From CAZTVF01 sp964616985 (GTDB lineage Bacteria > Planctomycetota > Phycisphaerae > SM23-33), in contig CAZTVF010000157.1 of the NCBI GenBank assembly GCA_964616985.1, positions 1 to 10,051 on the forward strand: a stretch of 10,051 bases of DNA. Reading direction: 5' to 3'. The notes under the pieces were generated by a model. The model made no database searches. It had not been told where the DNA came from and was given only the letters and a program-made list of their open reading frames with translations. Below, in pieces: positions 1 through 6,061 of this stretch. The stretch's first letter is position 1, and each line of letters begins with the position of its first letter. The translations under genes were made by a program, and so were the position numbers.

Positions 1-1
1 G

Positions 2-83
2 CCTGCGGCCCGACCTCTCCCTGAAGGGAGAGGAGTCACCCTCACCCGGGCCTTGTGGCCCGACCTCTCCCTGGAGGGAGAGG
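2..83. repeat. Two-copy palindromic repeat with a 50-bp period
   Basis: The unit GGCCCGACCTCTCCCT plus its palindromic partner appears at 7-33 and 57-83. Each copy holds a self-complementary core, CCTCTCCCTGAAGGGAGAGG (14-33) and CCTCTCCCTGGAGGGAGAGG (64-83), differing by one base. The copies lie 43-119 bp beyond the oxidoreductase stop codon. They might stop transcription, but no U-tract follows, so a plain intergenic repeat is the safer reading. The repeat may continue to the left of the window. Confidence 0.7.
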
Positions 84-125
84 GTTGCAGCGCACCTCTA
101 CAGCAGCCCACCCGACAGAACGCCC

Positions 126-1895
126 TTACTCCACGTACATGGCGTAGACGCGGGACTCTGGGGCGCCCCAGGTTTGCTCGAGCGTGAAGCGGATGGCGTC
201 GAACTCGCCGTCGAGGGGGAGGTTGATCAATCGCTGGTGGTTCTCGCTGGTGCGGAAGACCTCGCGCCACTGCCCGCCGGCGAGGGCCTCGACGCGGAAG
301 TATCGCGGCGTCACGGGCGGGGGGGAGGTGCGCTGGTGGTCAAACTGGTGGTAGCTCAGCTGAATGTTGAGGTCCATGCCGCTGTCGAGCACCAGCTGCA
401 CGCGGCGCAGGCGCTGTGGCCGGTCGAAGGAGTATGTCACGCTGTCGCCGGGGCGGGCCGGCCAGCAGTGCGAGTCGCTGCCGACCTGCCGATTGAAGCC
501 GTCGCGCAGCGGTTCGGCGTCGCCGTGCGAGGCGGTGATCTTCGCCGCCGTCGTCAGCGGCGGCACGTCGCGCTTCACCCAGGGGATGTACGCGTCGTCG
601 GCCAGCAGGGCCTGCTGCAGCTCGGCGATGTTCTTGCCGATGTCGCGCGGGGTGACGCCGCTGGCCGCGGCCAGGGCGGCGGCGGTGCCGACGGCCTGCC
701 CCTGGCTGGAGCCCGTGCCCATGACGCGGGTGGAGCTCATGGCCATGTGGGTGCAGCTGGCGTCGCGGCCGGCGAACATGAGGTTCTCGATGTTGCGGCT
801 GTAGAGCGAGCGGTAGGGGATGCCGTACAGCTCGGGCGTCTTGTGGAACATGGTGGCGGGCTTGGCCGACTTGACGGCCCAGAAGCCCTCGGGGTGATGG
901 TCGTCCATGGACCAGCCGCCGTAGGCGACGCGGTCGTCGAAGCGGCCCTCGGTCTCGATGTCGCACTCGTTGAGGAGGTGGTCGCCGACGTAGCGGCGGC
1001 TCTCGCGTTTGGCCGGCAGGAACTGGATCCAATCGATCGCCCAATTGGCTGCTTCGATGCGGGTGTGCGGGCAGCGGTTCTTGATGTGGTCCCACACGCC
1101 GTAGGTGATCTTGAGGAGCTCGTCGCGGAGCATCTCGGTGTCGCGGATGCTATCGTGCGAGCCGCCCATCTCGACCCACCAGTAGCCCATCTCGAACCAG
1201 CGGCGGTGGCCCCAGTCGTTCGTACCGTAGGGGATATCCTCGCACTTGTCGAACCGGTGGGCCCAGGCGGGCGGCGTGAAGTACTGCTGCGTGTCGTGGC
1301 GGCGGGCCTGGAAGCAGCAGGTCATGCCCATCGTCTTGCGGTCGGCCACCTCGGGGGCCATCGCCTCGTTGAACTCGCTGCGGGCCTCGCGGCCGACGCG
1401 GAACTCGGCCCCGGTGATGGGGGCCAGCACGCCATCGCCGGAGCAGTCGGCGAAGATTTTGGCCGTCACGCGGTGGTGGCACTGCGTGGTCAACTGCCAG
1501 CCGGTGACGCTGGCGATGCGGGCGCCGGCCATCACGGCCGAGTTGGCCGAGCAGTTCAGCAGCAGCGTGAGGTTGGGCTCGGCCTTGGCCTTCTCGTACA
1601 GCAGGGTGTCCCAGATGGAGAAGTTGCGGTTGGGGTTGCGGCGGAGGTTCTCCAGGCGGATCTCCTCGAGGATGCCGGTTTCGCGGAGGTGCTTCTTGGA
1701 GTTGTGCGTATCGGCGCCGCAGACGTGGACGCGGCACTCGCTGGAGGAGTTGCCGCCCAGCACGGGCCGTTCATGCATGAGGACGGTCTTGGCGCCGCGA
1801 CGGGCCGCGGCGATCGCCGCCACCAGCCCGGCCATGCCGCCGCCGACGACGCAGAAGTCCACATTGTGGTCAATAGTCTCGAAGTTTTGGGTCAT
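126..1895 (-). CDS. FAD-dependent oxidoreductase (FAD_oxidored-like) with C-terminal beta-rich module
   Basis: This is a 589-residue predicted cytoplasmic flavoenzyme; no signal peptide is visible. The N-terminus has a Rossmann FAD-binding motif, GGGMAG at residues 18-23, followed by E42 at the expected dinucleotide-ribose position and a GGNSSSE loop at 47-53. Further conserved family motifs are ADCSGDG (149-155), LPAKRESRRYVGD (293-305) and the closing FAD-binding block NLMFAGRDAS...GQAVGTAAALA (371-409). This order is typical of the FAD_oxidored (PF12831-like) family, which is common in Planctomycetota, Lentisphaerota and Bacteroidota and is usually assigned to carbohydrate-related oxidation without a known substrate. 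Residues about 450-589 look like a separate galactose-binding/discoidin-like beta module (inference from alternating beta-strand patterns). The ATG at 1895 is chosen because AGGAG lies 9 nt upstream; the in-frame ATG at 1931 would add 12 residues with no family resemblance. The gene stands alone, so its substrate cannot be inferred from neighbours. Confidence 0.9.
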   Translation of the reverse strand: MTQNFETIDHNVDFCVVGGGMAGLVAAIAAARRGAKTVLMHERPVLGGNSSSECRVHVCGADTHNSKKHLRETGILEEIRLENLRRNPNRNFSIWDTLLYEKAKAEPNLTLLLNCSANSAVMAGARIASVTGWQLTTQCHHRVTAKIFADCSGDGVLAPITGAEFRVGREARSEFNEAMAPEVADRKTMGMTCCFQARRHDTQQYFTPPAWAHRFDKCEDIPYGTNDWGHRRWFEMGYWWVEMGGSHDSIRDTEMLRDELLKITYGVWDHIKNRCPHTRIEAANWAIDWIQFLPAKRESRRYVGDHLLNECDIETEGRFDDRVAYGGWSMDDHHPEGFWAVKSAKPATMFHKTPELYGIPYRSLYSRNIENLMFAGRDASCTHMAMSSTRVMGTGSSQGQAVGTAAALAAASGVTPRDIGKNIAELQQALLADDAYIPWVKRDVPPLTTAAKITASHGDAEPLRDGFNRQVGSDSHCWPARPGDSVTYSFDRPQRLRRVQLVLDSGMDLNIQLSYHQFDHQRTSPPPVTPRYFRVEALAGGQWREVFRTSENHQRLINLPLDGEFDAIRFTLEQTWGAPESRVYAMYVE

Positions 1896-1904
1896 TGGTC
1901 CGCT

Positions 1905-1909
1905 CTCCT
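1905..1909 (-). promoter_or_regulatory. Ribosome binding site deciding the oxidoreductase start
   Basis: On the minus strand AGGAG (within AGGAGAG) sits 9 nt before the ATG at 1895. It supports the shorter 589-residue protein over the longer reading frame that starts at 1931. Confidence 0.7.
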
Positions 1910-1984
1910 GTGGCGGGAGATGGTACAGCAAAGGCCCGCCTGCGGCCAGGGGTTTGGGTGCGGGGACATCTCATGCGGTCTTGG

Positions 1985-2066
1985 GTCCCGTAGGGACGGC
2001 TGAGCTTAGCCCAGCACTTCAGTGCTGGGTACAGAGCGGTCCGGTGCATTGGAGTCCCGTAGGGAC
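1985..2066. repeat. GTCCCGTAGGGAC pair flanking a CCCAGCACT palindrome
   Basis: The 13-bp palindrome GTCCCGTAGGGAC occurs identically at 1985-1997 and 2054-2066. Between them, 2010-2029 is CCCAGCACT-TC-AGTGCTGGG, a perfect 9-bp stem with a 2-nt centre. I know similar CCCAGCACT and GTAGGGAC repeats from planctomycete intergenic DNA (memory, not searched). Confidence 0.65.
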
Positions 2067-2106
2067 GAGTGAATCGCCAGGAGAAGAAGAAGGAGAAGAA
2101 GAACAG

Positions 2107-2184
2107 CATGGGCGAGACGCCCATGCGACTCACGGGCGGGACGCCCGTGCCACGAGAAGAAAGAGCATGGGCGGGACGTTCATG
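2107..2184. repeat. Three 19-bp hairpin repeats (CATGGGCGnnACGCCCATG type)
   Basis: Three hairpins of 8-bp stem and 3-nt loop lie at 2107-2125, 2131-2149 and 2166-2184. Copies one and two have perfect stems and differ by compensating T-to-C and A-to-G changes on the two arms. The third arm carries two unpaired changes (CGTTCATG). Short purine-rich linkers such as GAGAAGAAAGAG separate copies two and three. Confidence 0.75.
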
Positions 2185-2208
2185 CTCGTGTGTCTTCAAG
2201 ATCGAAAC

Positions 2209-2317
2209 TATGGGTGCCGTGGTTTGCGGAGCGTAGCGCAGCAACCACGCAACGCTGCCTGGTGGCCGTAGCGTGGTTGCTCGGCCGAGTACGGCCTCGC
2301 AAGCCACGGCACCCATA
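2209..2317. repeat. Nested inverted repeat downstream of the 645-residue membrane protein gene
   Basis: Outer arms 2209-2228 and 2298-2317 are complementary at 19 of 20 positions. Inner arms 2240-2250 and 2271-2281 are a perfect 11-bp pair (AGCAACCACGC / GCGTGGTTGCT). In addition, each half is itself a hairpin: CGTGGTTTGC with GCAACCACG on the left, and GCGTGGTTGC with GCAAGCCACG on the right. The element begins 15 bp after the stop codon at 2333, so it may act as a factor-dependent terminator or an mRNA 3'-end barrier. No U-tract follows. Confidence 0.75.
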
Positions 2318-2332
2318 CACTCAGACAGTACA

Positions 2333-4270
2333 CTATCCCTTGGTCTCGCCCTCGGGCGGCTTCTCGTTGAGGATCTTGTCGAGCGTGCCGGCGGCGGGCT
2401 CGGCGGTGACGGGCACCTGCGTGGCGCCCTCGGGCGCGGGGGCGGCGGCGTCTTCGTCATCCGACTCTTCCATGTAAACGTCGTCGAGGTCAGTGGCGTC
2501 CACCTTGCGGCGGAGCAGGAAGTAGATGATGGTCGTGGCGCTGGCCGCGTACGAAACCAGGTACGCCGTCACCGTCACCGCCACCAGGAACACCCAGATG
2601 CCGATGATGAAGGCGGCCGTCTTCTCGGTCCCGTTCATGGCCGCCCAGTTGAAGCGGCCGAAGAGGGAGTCAAAGGTCGGGGCGCTCCAGATCACGTCGA
2701 GCTTGTCGGCGCCGGGGCCCATGCGGCTGCCCCCGCCGAAGACGCCCATGCTGACGAACGTGTGCGTTGCCGTCAGGGCGATGTACGCGAAGATTCGCAC
2801 GAAGGTGTAGGTGATGGCCCCGTAGAGGGCGGCGACCACCGCGTACAGGATCGCGCGCCACGGGCGGGCGAAGACGTACGAGTAGCTGCGGCTGATGGCG
2901 TCGAAGCTGTCGGAGCCCTCGACGGCGATGGTGGGGTACATCAGCAGGAAGCCCGACGCCAGGCCCACCAGCAGGAAGGCGATGGCGAAGCCCAGGATCA
3001 GGGCCAGCCCCAGCAGCACGGCCATGACGATCTCGCCGACGAAGGGGATGCTTCCCAGCAGGCCGCCCAGGAACAGCAGCAGGCCCAGGACGAGGATGAT
3101 GAGGACCGGGATCACGGGGGCCATGAAGAAGCTCAGGAACTTGGACGTGGAGAACTTCAGGGCCTGCGAGATGGAGATCTTCTCCTCGCGGGCGAACTGC
3201 AGGGCGGCGATGCGGTTGACCGCGCCGCCGAACCACGCGCAGATCGCCAAGGCGATCAGCAGGTACAGCGTCGCGTACACCCAGTGCTCCTGCACCAGCC
3301 AGATCACCCCGCGCGAACCCATCAGCGTCCACAGCAGGAAGCCCGGCGGCTCGGCCGGGTTGGCGACATCCAGGATGGGGGCCTGCTCGGAGATGTTGGT
3401 GGCCATCGAGCGGGGGGCCTTGCGGTCCAGCAGGATCGGGTACGTCCGCAGGCCGGAGATGAAGTTGCCGTGGAAGGCGGCCGACAGGGCGCCGCGGAGG
3501 CAGGACCATTCATAGTCGACGAAGGAGGAGGCGATGCCCGCGCCGCGGATGCGTTCGCTGTCGAGGGCGAACTTGGCGCGGCGGAGCGTCTTGGCGTACT
3601 CGAAGAGTTTCTTCTGCGTCGCCAGGGTTTCCTGGGCCTCGGCCTTGCCGGTGGCGAGGTTCTTGACGACGTTGTCGGCCTCGGCGGCGGCCTGGTCGAC
3701 GAGCGTGTCGATCTTATCGTCTTCGCGGCTGGAGGCGGCCTCGGCGTCGCTGAGGATCTTGGTGGCGCTGATGCCGTTGCTGTTGGCGTCGGCGAGGATG
3801 TCGTCGCGGCGGCCTACCTTGAAGTCCTTCTCCTTCGCGTTCATCTCGTCGAGCTTCTTGCGGAAGGCATTTTCGAGATGGTTGACGCCCTTGGGCGGCA
3901 GGAAGGACTTGGCCGCCTCGGAGCGGGCGGCGTCGTAGTCCTGCAGGCCGTAGGAGTTGTTGATGGCGTCGGCCTTGATGCCGGCGGCGGCCATCAGCCG
4001 CTGTTCCTTGTCGCGGCGGATCGCCAGGTCGAACTCCGCCGGGGAGGCCTGTGCGTGCATGGCAATCTCGCCGGGGCGGGCGTAGCTGCCGCCGATGTAA
4101 CCCCAGATGCCGTCCATCGCCCAGCCCAGGAGGAACAGCATCGTCAGCGCCGCCGTCGAGAGGGCGATCTTGCTGGGGTGGATGGCCATCTTCCAGCCTT
4201 TGAAGATTTGCGTGAAGCTGAAGACGTCCGTCCAGTTGATGCTGCGGATTTCGTTCTGTTCTTCGGTCAT
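2333..4270 (-). CDS. Large multi-pass membrane protein of unknown function, conserved planctomycete type
   Basis: This is a 645-residue integral membrane protein with no function I can name. TM1 is at about 35-52, after a basic stretch (KGWKMAIHPSK) that suggests an inside N-terminus. Residues about 60-320 are hydrophilic and helix-rich, rich in A, E, K and D, with coiled-coil character around 170-240. Further membrane segments lie at about 323-347, 380-403, 411-445 (probably two), 471-500 and 551-575. Two loops look like family signatures: GGAVNRIAALQFAREEKISI (348-367) and EGSDSFDAISRSYSYVFARP (451-470). The C-terminus is an acidic, proline-rich tail (DLDDVYMEESDDEDAA, 594-609, onwards). 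From memory the loops resemble uncharacterised planctomycete membrane proteins; this needs a search. The ATG at 4270 has AAAGGG 6 nt upstream and a good sigma70-type promoter about 60 bp upstream. A nested inverted repeat begins 15 bp after the stop. Confidence 0.88.
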   Translation of the reverse strand: MTEEQNEIRSINWTDVFSFTQIFKGWKMAIHPSKIALSTAALTMLFLLGWAMDGIWGYIGGSYARPGEIAMHAQASPAEFDLAIRRDKEQRLMAAAGIKADAINNSYGLQDYDAARSEAAKSFLPPKGVNHLENAFRKKLDEMNAKEKDFKVGRRDDILADANSNGISATKILSDAEAASSREDDKIDTLVDQAAAEADNVVKNLATGKAEAQETLATQKKLFEYAKTLRRAKFALDSERIRGAGIASSFVDYEWSCLRGALSAAFHGNFISGLRTYPILLDRKAPRSMATNISEQAPILDVANPAEPPGFLLWTLMGSRGVIWLVQEHWVYATLYLLIALAICAWFGGAVNRIAALQFAREEKISISQALKFSTSKFLSFFMAPVIPVLIILVLGLLLFLGGLLGSIPFVGEIVMAVLLGLALILGFAIAFLLVGLASGFLLMYPTIAVEGSDSFDAISRSYSYVFARPWRAILYAVVAALYGAITYTFVRIFAYIALTATHTFVSMGVFGGGSRMGPGADKLDVIWSAPTFDSLFGRFNWAAMNGTEKTAAFIIGIWVFLVAVTVTAYLVSYAASATTIIYFLLRRKVDATDLDDVYMEESDDEDAAAPAPEGATQVPVTAEPAAGTLDKILNEKPPEGETKG

Positions 4271-4331
4271 GATCTGCCCTTTCTGCGAGCGTCACGCGGT
4301 GGACGTGTGGAGTGGTCCAGCGAACAGCCGA

Positions 4332-4359
4332 ATTATACCCACCCGCCATCCCCCTGCAA
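4332..4359 (-). promoter_or_regulatory. Predicted sigma70-type promoter of the 645-residue membrane protein gene
   Basis: On the minus strand the -10 box is a perfect TATAAT (4332-4337) and the -35 box is TTGCAG (4354-4359), with a 16-bp spacer. The start of transcription would fall near 4325, giving a leader of about 55 nt that contains the AAAGGG ribosome binding site at 4277-4282. The -35 box matches the consensus in only three positions, so the call rests mainly on the -10 box and its location. Confidence 0.55.
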
Positions 4360-4503
4360 CGCTTTTCCCCGCCAAGACCTAAGGGGGTGTGCCGAAACCT
4401 TCCGGCACTCCTTCGGCGACTTTCCATTGCGGATTGCGGATCTGCGCGGCCGGGCGGCAGGCAGGTTGCGGAGGGTGCATTCGGTTTATTGTGGCGGTTA
4501 CGG

Positions 4504-4554
4504 CAGTCACCGCCCCGGCCGGGCTTGCCCCGGCCGAGCGCTGATTGACCACTA
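4504..4554 (-). repeat. Hairpin repeat family, copy 1
   Basis: Read on the minus strand this copy begins AGTGGTCAATCAGCGCTCGG and ends with a GGGGCGG arm, with CAAG at the hairpin tip. It shares an exact 34-bp direct repeat (4511-4544) with copy 2 at 4576-4609. Confidence 0.7.
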
Positions 4555-4573
4555 CCCCAACGTTTTCCTGCTG

Positions 4574-4616
4574 CCCGCCCCGGCCGGGCTTGCCCCGGCC
4601 GAGCGCTGACCACTAC
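4574..4616 (-). repeat. Hairpin repeat family, copy 2
   Basis: This copy has the same orientation and the same 34-bp core as copy 1, starting 65 bp further along. It lacks four bases (TCAA on the minus strand) of the flanking AGTGGTCAATCAGCG block. Confidence 0.7.
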
Positions 4617-4636
4617 AGCTGGCGGCAGCGTCCTGC

Positions 4637-4680
4637 TGGTCAATCATCGCTCCGCCGCCGCAAGGGCGGCGGGGGCGGAA
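4637..4680 (+). repeat. Hairpin repeat family, copy 3 (opposite orientation)
   Basis: On the plus strand it begins TGGTCAATCATCGCTCCGCC and forms a CCGCCGCC / GGCGGCGG stem (4652-4659 with 4665-4672) around GCAAG, ending GGGGCGG. It aligns with copies 1 and 2 when those are read on the minus strand. Confidence 0.65.
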
Positions 4681-4700
4681 GAAACGGGACGTGCCTCGGT

Positions 4701-4750
4701 AGTGGCCAATCGTCGCCCCGCCCGGACAAGCCGGGGCGGAGGCGGGAGGA
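4701..4750 (+). repeat. Hairpin repeat family, copy 4
   Basis: It begins AGTGGCCAATCGTCGCCCCG and forms a CGCCCCG / CGGGGCG stem (4714-4720 with 4732-4738), with CAAG within the loop region, and ends GGAGGCGG. Orientation is the same as copy 3. Confidence 0.65.
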
Positions 4751-4895
4751 CGGCAACCAATTGGCGAACGCACCCGTTGCGGATTGAAGAGGCCCGGTCC
4801 GAGGGTGGGCGCAATAGTGGGGCAGAGGCTGTGTCTGCTGAGCCGCAAGCCCTGCGAGTCGGGCATGAGTGATCTGATCGCTGACGGATGACTGT

Positions 4896-5020
4896 GCCTA
4901 GTGCTCTGTCTCGTGTCATTCAAGGGGTGGCGGCCTTCCTAGGCCGCCGCCATAGCCGTCTGCAGGTGGCGGCCTAGGAAGGCCGCCACCCCTCACTTGA
5001 AGGTGGACAGAGCCTAGTGC
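4896..5020. repeat. Large inverted repeat with dual folding, abutting the anti-sigma stop codon
   Basis: The core arms 4923-4948 and 4968-4993 are perfectly complementary over 26 bp, with a 19-nt loop. Outside them lie imperfect arms, including TTCAA / TTGAA and a perfect GCTCTGTC (4903-4910) / GACAGAGC (5006-5013). The nonamer GCCTAGTGC is also directly repeated at 4896-4904 and 5012-5020, and the second copy contains the anti-sigma stop codon. Each 26-bp arm is itself a small hairpin: GGCGGCCT-TCCT-AGGCCGCC on the left and GGCGGCCT-AGGA-AGGCCGCC on the right. It may serve as a 3'-end structure for the sigma/anti-sigma mRNA, but it lacks a U-tract. Confidence 0.8.
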
Positions 5021-5460
5021 GTCTTTTCCGTCGGCGGGGGCAGATTGCAGGTGCAGGGCCCGCCCCCGCAGCAGGAGCATTGGTTGGATGGGGCGTGGGC
5101 GACGGGAGCGCCGCCGCCGGCGCCGTGCACCCCGTTGACGCTGGTGAACCGGCCGGCGACGAAGGCCGTCGCCGCCAGCAGCACGATGGCCGCCACCCGC
5201 GATGCGCGGATGACCCACGTTCGCAGGCCCGCGTGCACGCGCAGCGGCGACAACCGCCTCGCCCGCGCCGTCTGCACAATCTTCGCGGCCAGATTTGCCG
5301 TGGCCGCCACCTGCCAATGCCCCATCGCGCCCCACACCGCCTGCAGGTCGTCCAGACGCTTGCCGCAGGGCGGGCACTGACCCGCATGCACGGCCTCGTC
5401 GGAGTTGACGGCCTCGCCGGCGACGGCCTGCTGAAGTTGTAGATCGGTCAAGTGTTTCAT
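5014..5460 (-). CDS. Putative zinc-finger (ZAS-type) anti-sigma factor, single-pass membrane protein
   Basis: This 148-residue protein probably holds the ECF sigma factor encoded just upstream inactive at the membrane. Residues 25-32 contain H-x3-C-x2-C (H25, C29, C32), the metal-binding signature of ZAS-type anti-sigma factors. A helical linker follows, then one membrane segment at about 88-104 (VAAIVLLAATAFVAGRF), preceded by basic residues that put the N-terminus in the cytoplasm. The short outer part is unusual: it is rich in Gly, Ala and Pro and holds five cysteines in CSCCGGGPCTC (128-138). The ATG at 5460 starts 7 bp after the sigma stop codon, with a weak AGG 6 nt upstream. A TTG at 5475 would instead give a short overlap with the sigma gene. 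Translational coupling is likely. The anti-sigma role is inferred from the motif, topology and gene order; overall sequence identity to known members looks low. Confidence 0.8.
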   Translation of the reverse strand: MKHLTDLQLQQAVAGEAVNSDEAVHAGQCPPCGKRLDDLQAVWGAMGHWQVAATANLAAKIVQTARARRLSPLRVHAGLRTWVIRASRVAAIVLLAATAFVAGRFTSVNGVHGAGGGAPVAHAPSNQCSCCGGGPCTCNLPPPTEKTH

Positions 5461-5467
5461 AGTTCGC

Positions 5468-6055
5468 CTATGCAACTGAAACGTTTGACGACGGGTCTTC
5501 CCTGCGGTGCTGTGGAATGAATTCTCGCAGATCGCGGCGAAGCTGCTCGTAGGCCCGCACCAGCAGCGACTCGACGGCCGGGCCGCTGCACTGCATGACC
5601 TCGGCGATCTCGGCGTGGGTGAGCTGCTGGTAACGGTGGAGGACGACGGCGACCTTCTGCCGCTGCGGCAGCGAGAGGACGGCCTTGCGGACGCGGCGGC
5701 CCAGTTCGTCTAACTGTGCGGCCTGGCAGGGGTTGGCCCAGTCGCCGGCGGGGGGCTCGGCGGGGAAGGCACAGGCCTCGTGGCCGCGCCGGCGCAGGGC
5801 GTCGCAGCACAGGTTGACCGTGATGCGATACAACCACGTGCTAAAGCGTGCCTTGGGGACGAAGGTGGCCGCGGCCTGGTAGACCCTCAGGAAGGCCTCC
5901 TGGCAGACGTCCTCGGCCTGGTCGTGCCGGCCCAGCATCCGCTCGGCCAGCGACAGCACCCGCTGCTGATGCCGCCGGGCCAGTTCGCCCAGCGCCTCGG
6001 TATCTCCCGCCGTCAGCGCGGCGATCAAGTCGTTGTCTGTGAGAGGTTGTTGCAC
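5468..6055 (-). CDS. ECF-type RNA polymerase sigma factor (sigma70 family, RpoE-like)
   Basis: This 195-residue protein has the two-domain layout of ECF sigma factors. Region 2 (about 8-90) contains DQAEDVCQEAFLRVYQ (45-60), which contacts core polymerase, and FSTWLYRITVNLCCDALRRR (71-90), which covers the -10 recognition helix. A variable linker (91-116) follows. Region 4 (about 117-178) carries the helix-turn-helix LTHAEIAEVMQCSGPAVES (145-163) that reads the -35 element. The length is normal for the group. GTG at 6055 is chosen as start because AAGGA lies 6 nt upstream. An in-frame ATG at 6121 would add 22 residues of poor family resemblance and has no well-placed ribosome binding site. 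The next gene is the membrane anti-sigma factor, so the pair should respond to an envelope or extracytoplasmic signal. I could not identify an autoregulatory promoter upstream. Confidence 0.93.
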   Translation of the reverse strand: MQQPLTDNDLIAALTAGDTEALGELARRHQQRVLSLAERMLGRHDQAEDVCQEAFLRVYQAAATFVPKARFSTWLYRITVNLCCDALRRRGHEACAFPAEPPAGDWANPCQAAQLDELGRRVRKAVLSLPQRQKVAVVLHRYQQLTHAEIAEVMQCSGPAVESLLVRAYEQLRRDLREFIPQHRREDPSSNVSVA

Positions 6056-6061
6056 CGGCCG

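Larger units (their letters stand above)
1896..2332. other. Non-coding gap made largely of palindromic repeats
   Basis: No plausible gene is seen between the oxidoreductase and the upstream membrane-protein gene. From left to right the gap holds the oxidoreductase ribosome binding site, two GTCCCGTAGGGAC palindromes flanking a longer 9-bp-stem palindrome, a 25-nt all-purine run (2079-2103), three 19-bp hairpins (2107-2184) and a nested inverted repeat (2209-2317). Reading frames through it are composed of repeat-derived peptides such as HGRDARAT and are not credible proteins. I could not identify the oxidoreductase promoter. Confidence 0.75.
4271..5013. other. Long non-coding gap rich in inverted repeats
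   Basis: This 743-bp gap has no credible gene. It holds, from the left, the leader and promoter of the membrane-protein gene (to 4359), a stretch with no recognised feature apart from GCGGATTGCGGAT (4430-4442), four copies of a hairpin repeat family (4504-4750), an unremarkable stretch (4751-4893), and a large inverted repeat (4896-5020) that reaches the anti-sigma stop codon. Short frames here come from the repeats and have low-complexity composition. Confidence 0.7.

Noticed and set aside
64..83. Intrinsic terminator of the oxidoreductase gene
   Set aside because: The palindrome is perfect but no U-tract follows on the minus strand, and an almost identical copy 50 bp away points to a repeat.
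174..2003. Long plus-strand open frame opposite the oxidoreductase
   Set aside because: It is the antisense shadow of a well-supported flavoenzyme. The translation is Val/Ala/Gly/Asp-rich without any domain, as expected from high-GC codon bias.
2107..2184. Possible CRISPR array
   Set aside because: Repeats are short palindromes with 5- and 16-bp gaps, vary between copies and have no spacers or cas genes.
2273..4609. Long plus-strand open frame of 778 codons opposite the membrane protein
   Set aside because: Its Gln/Asp/Glu/Arg/Gly-rich, domain-free translation is the complement of hydrophobic membrane codons. It also runs through intergenic repeats.
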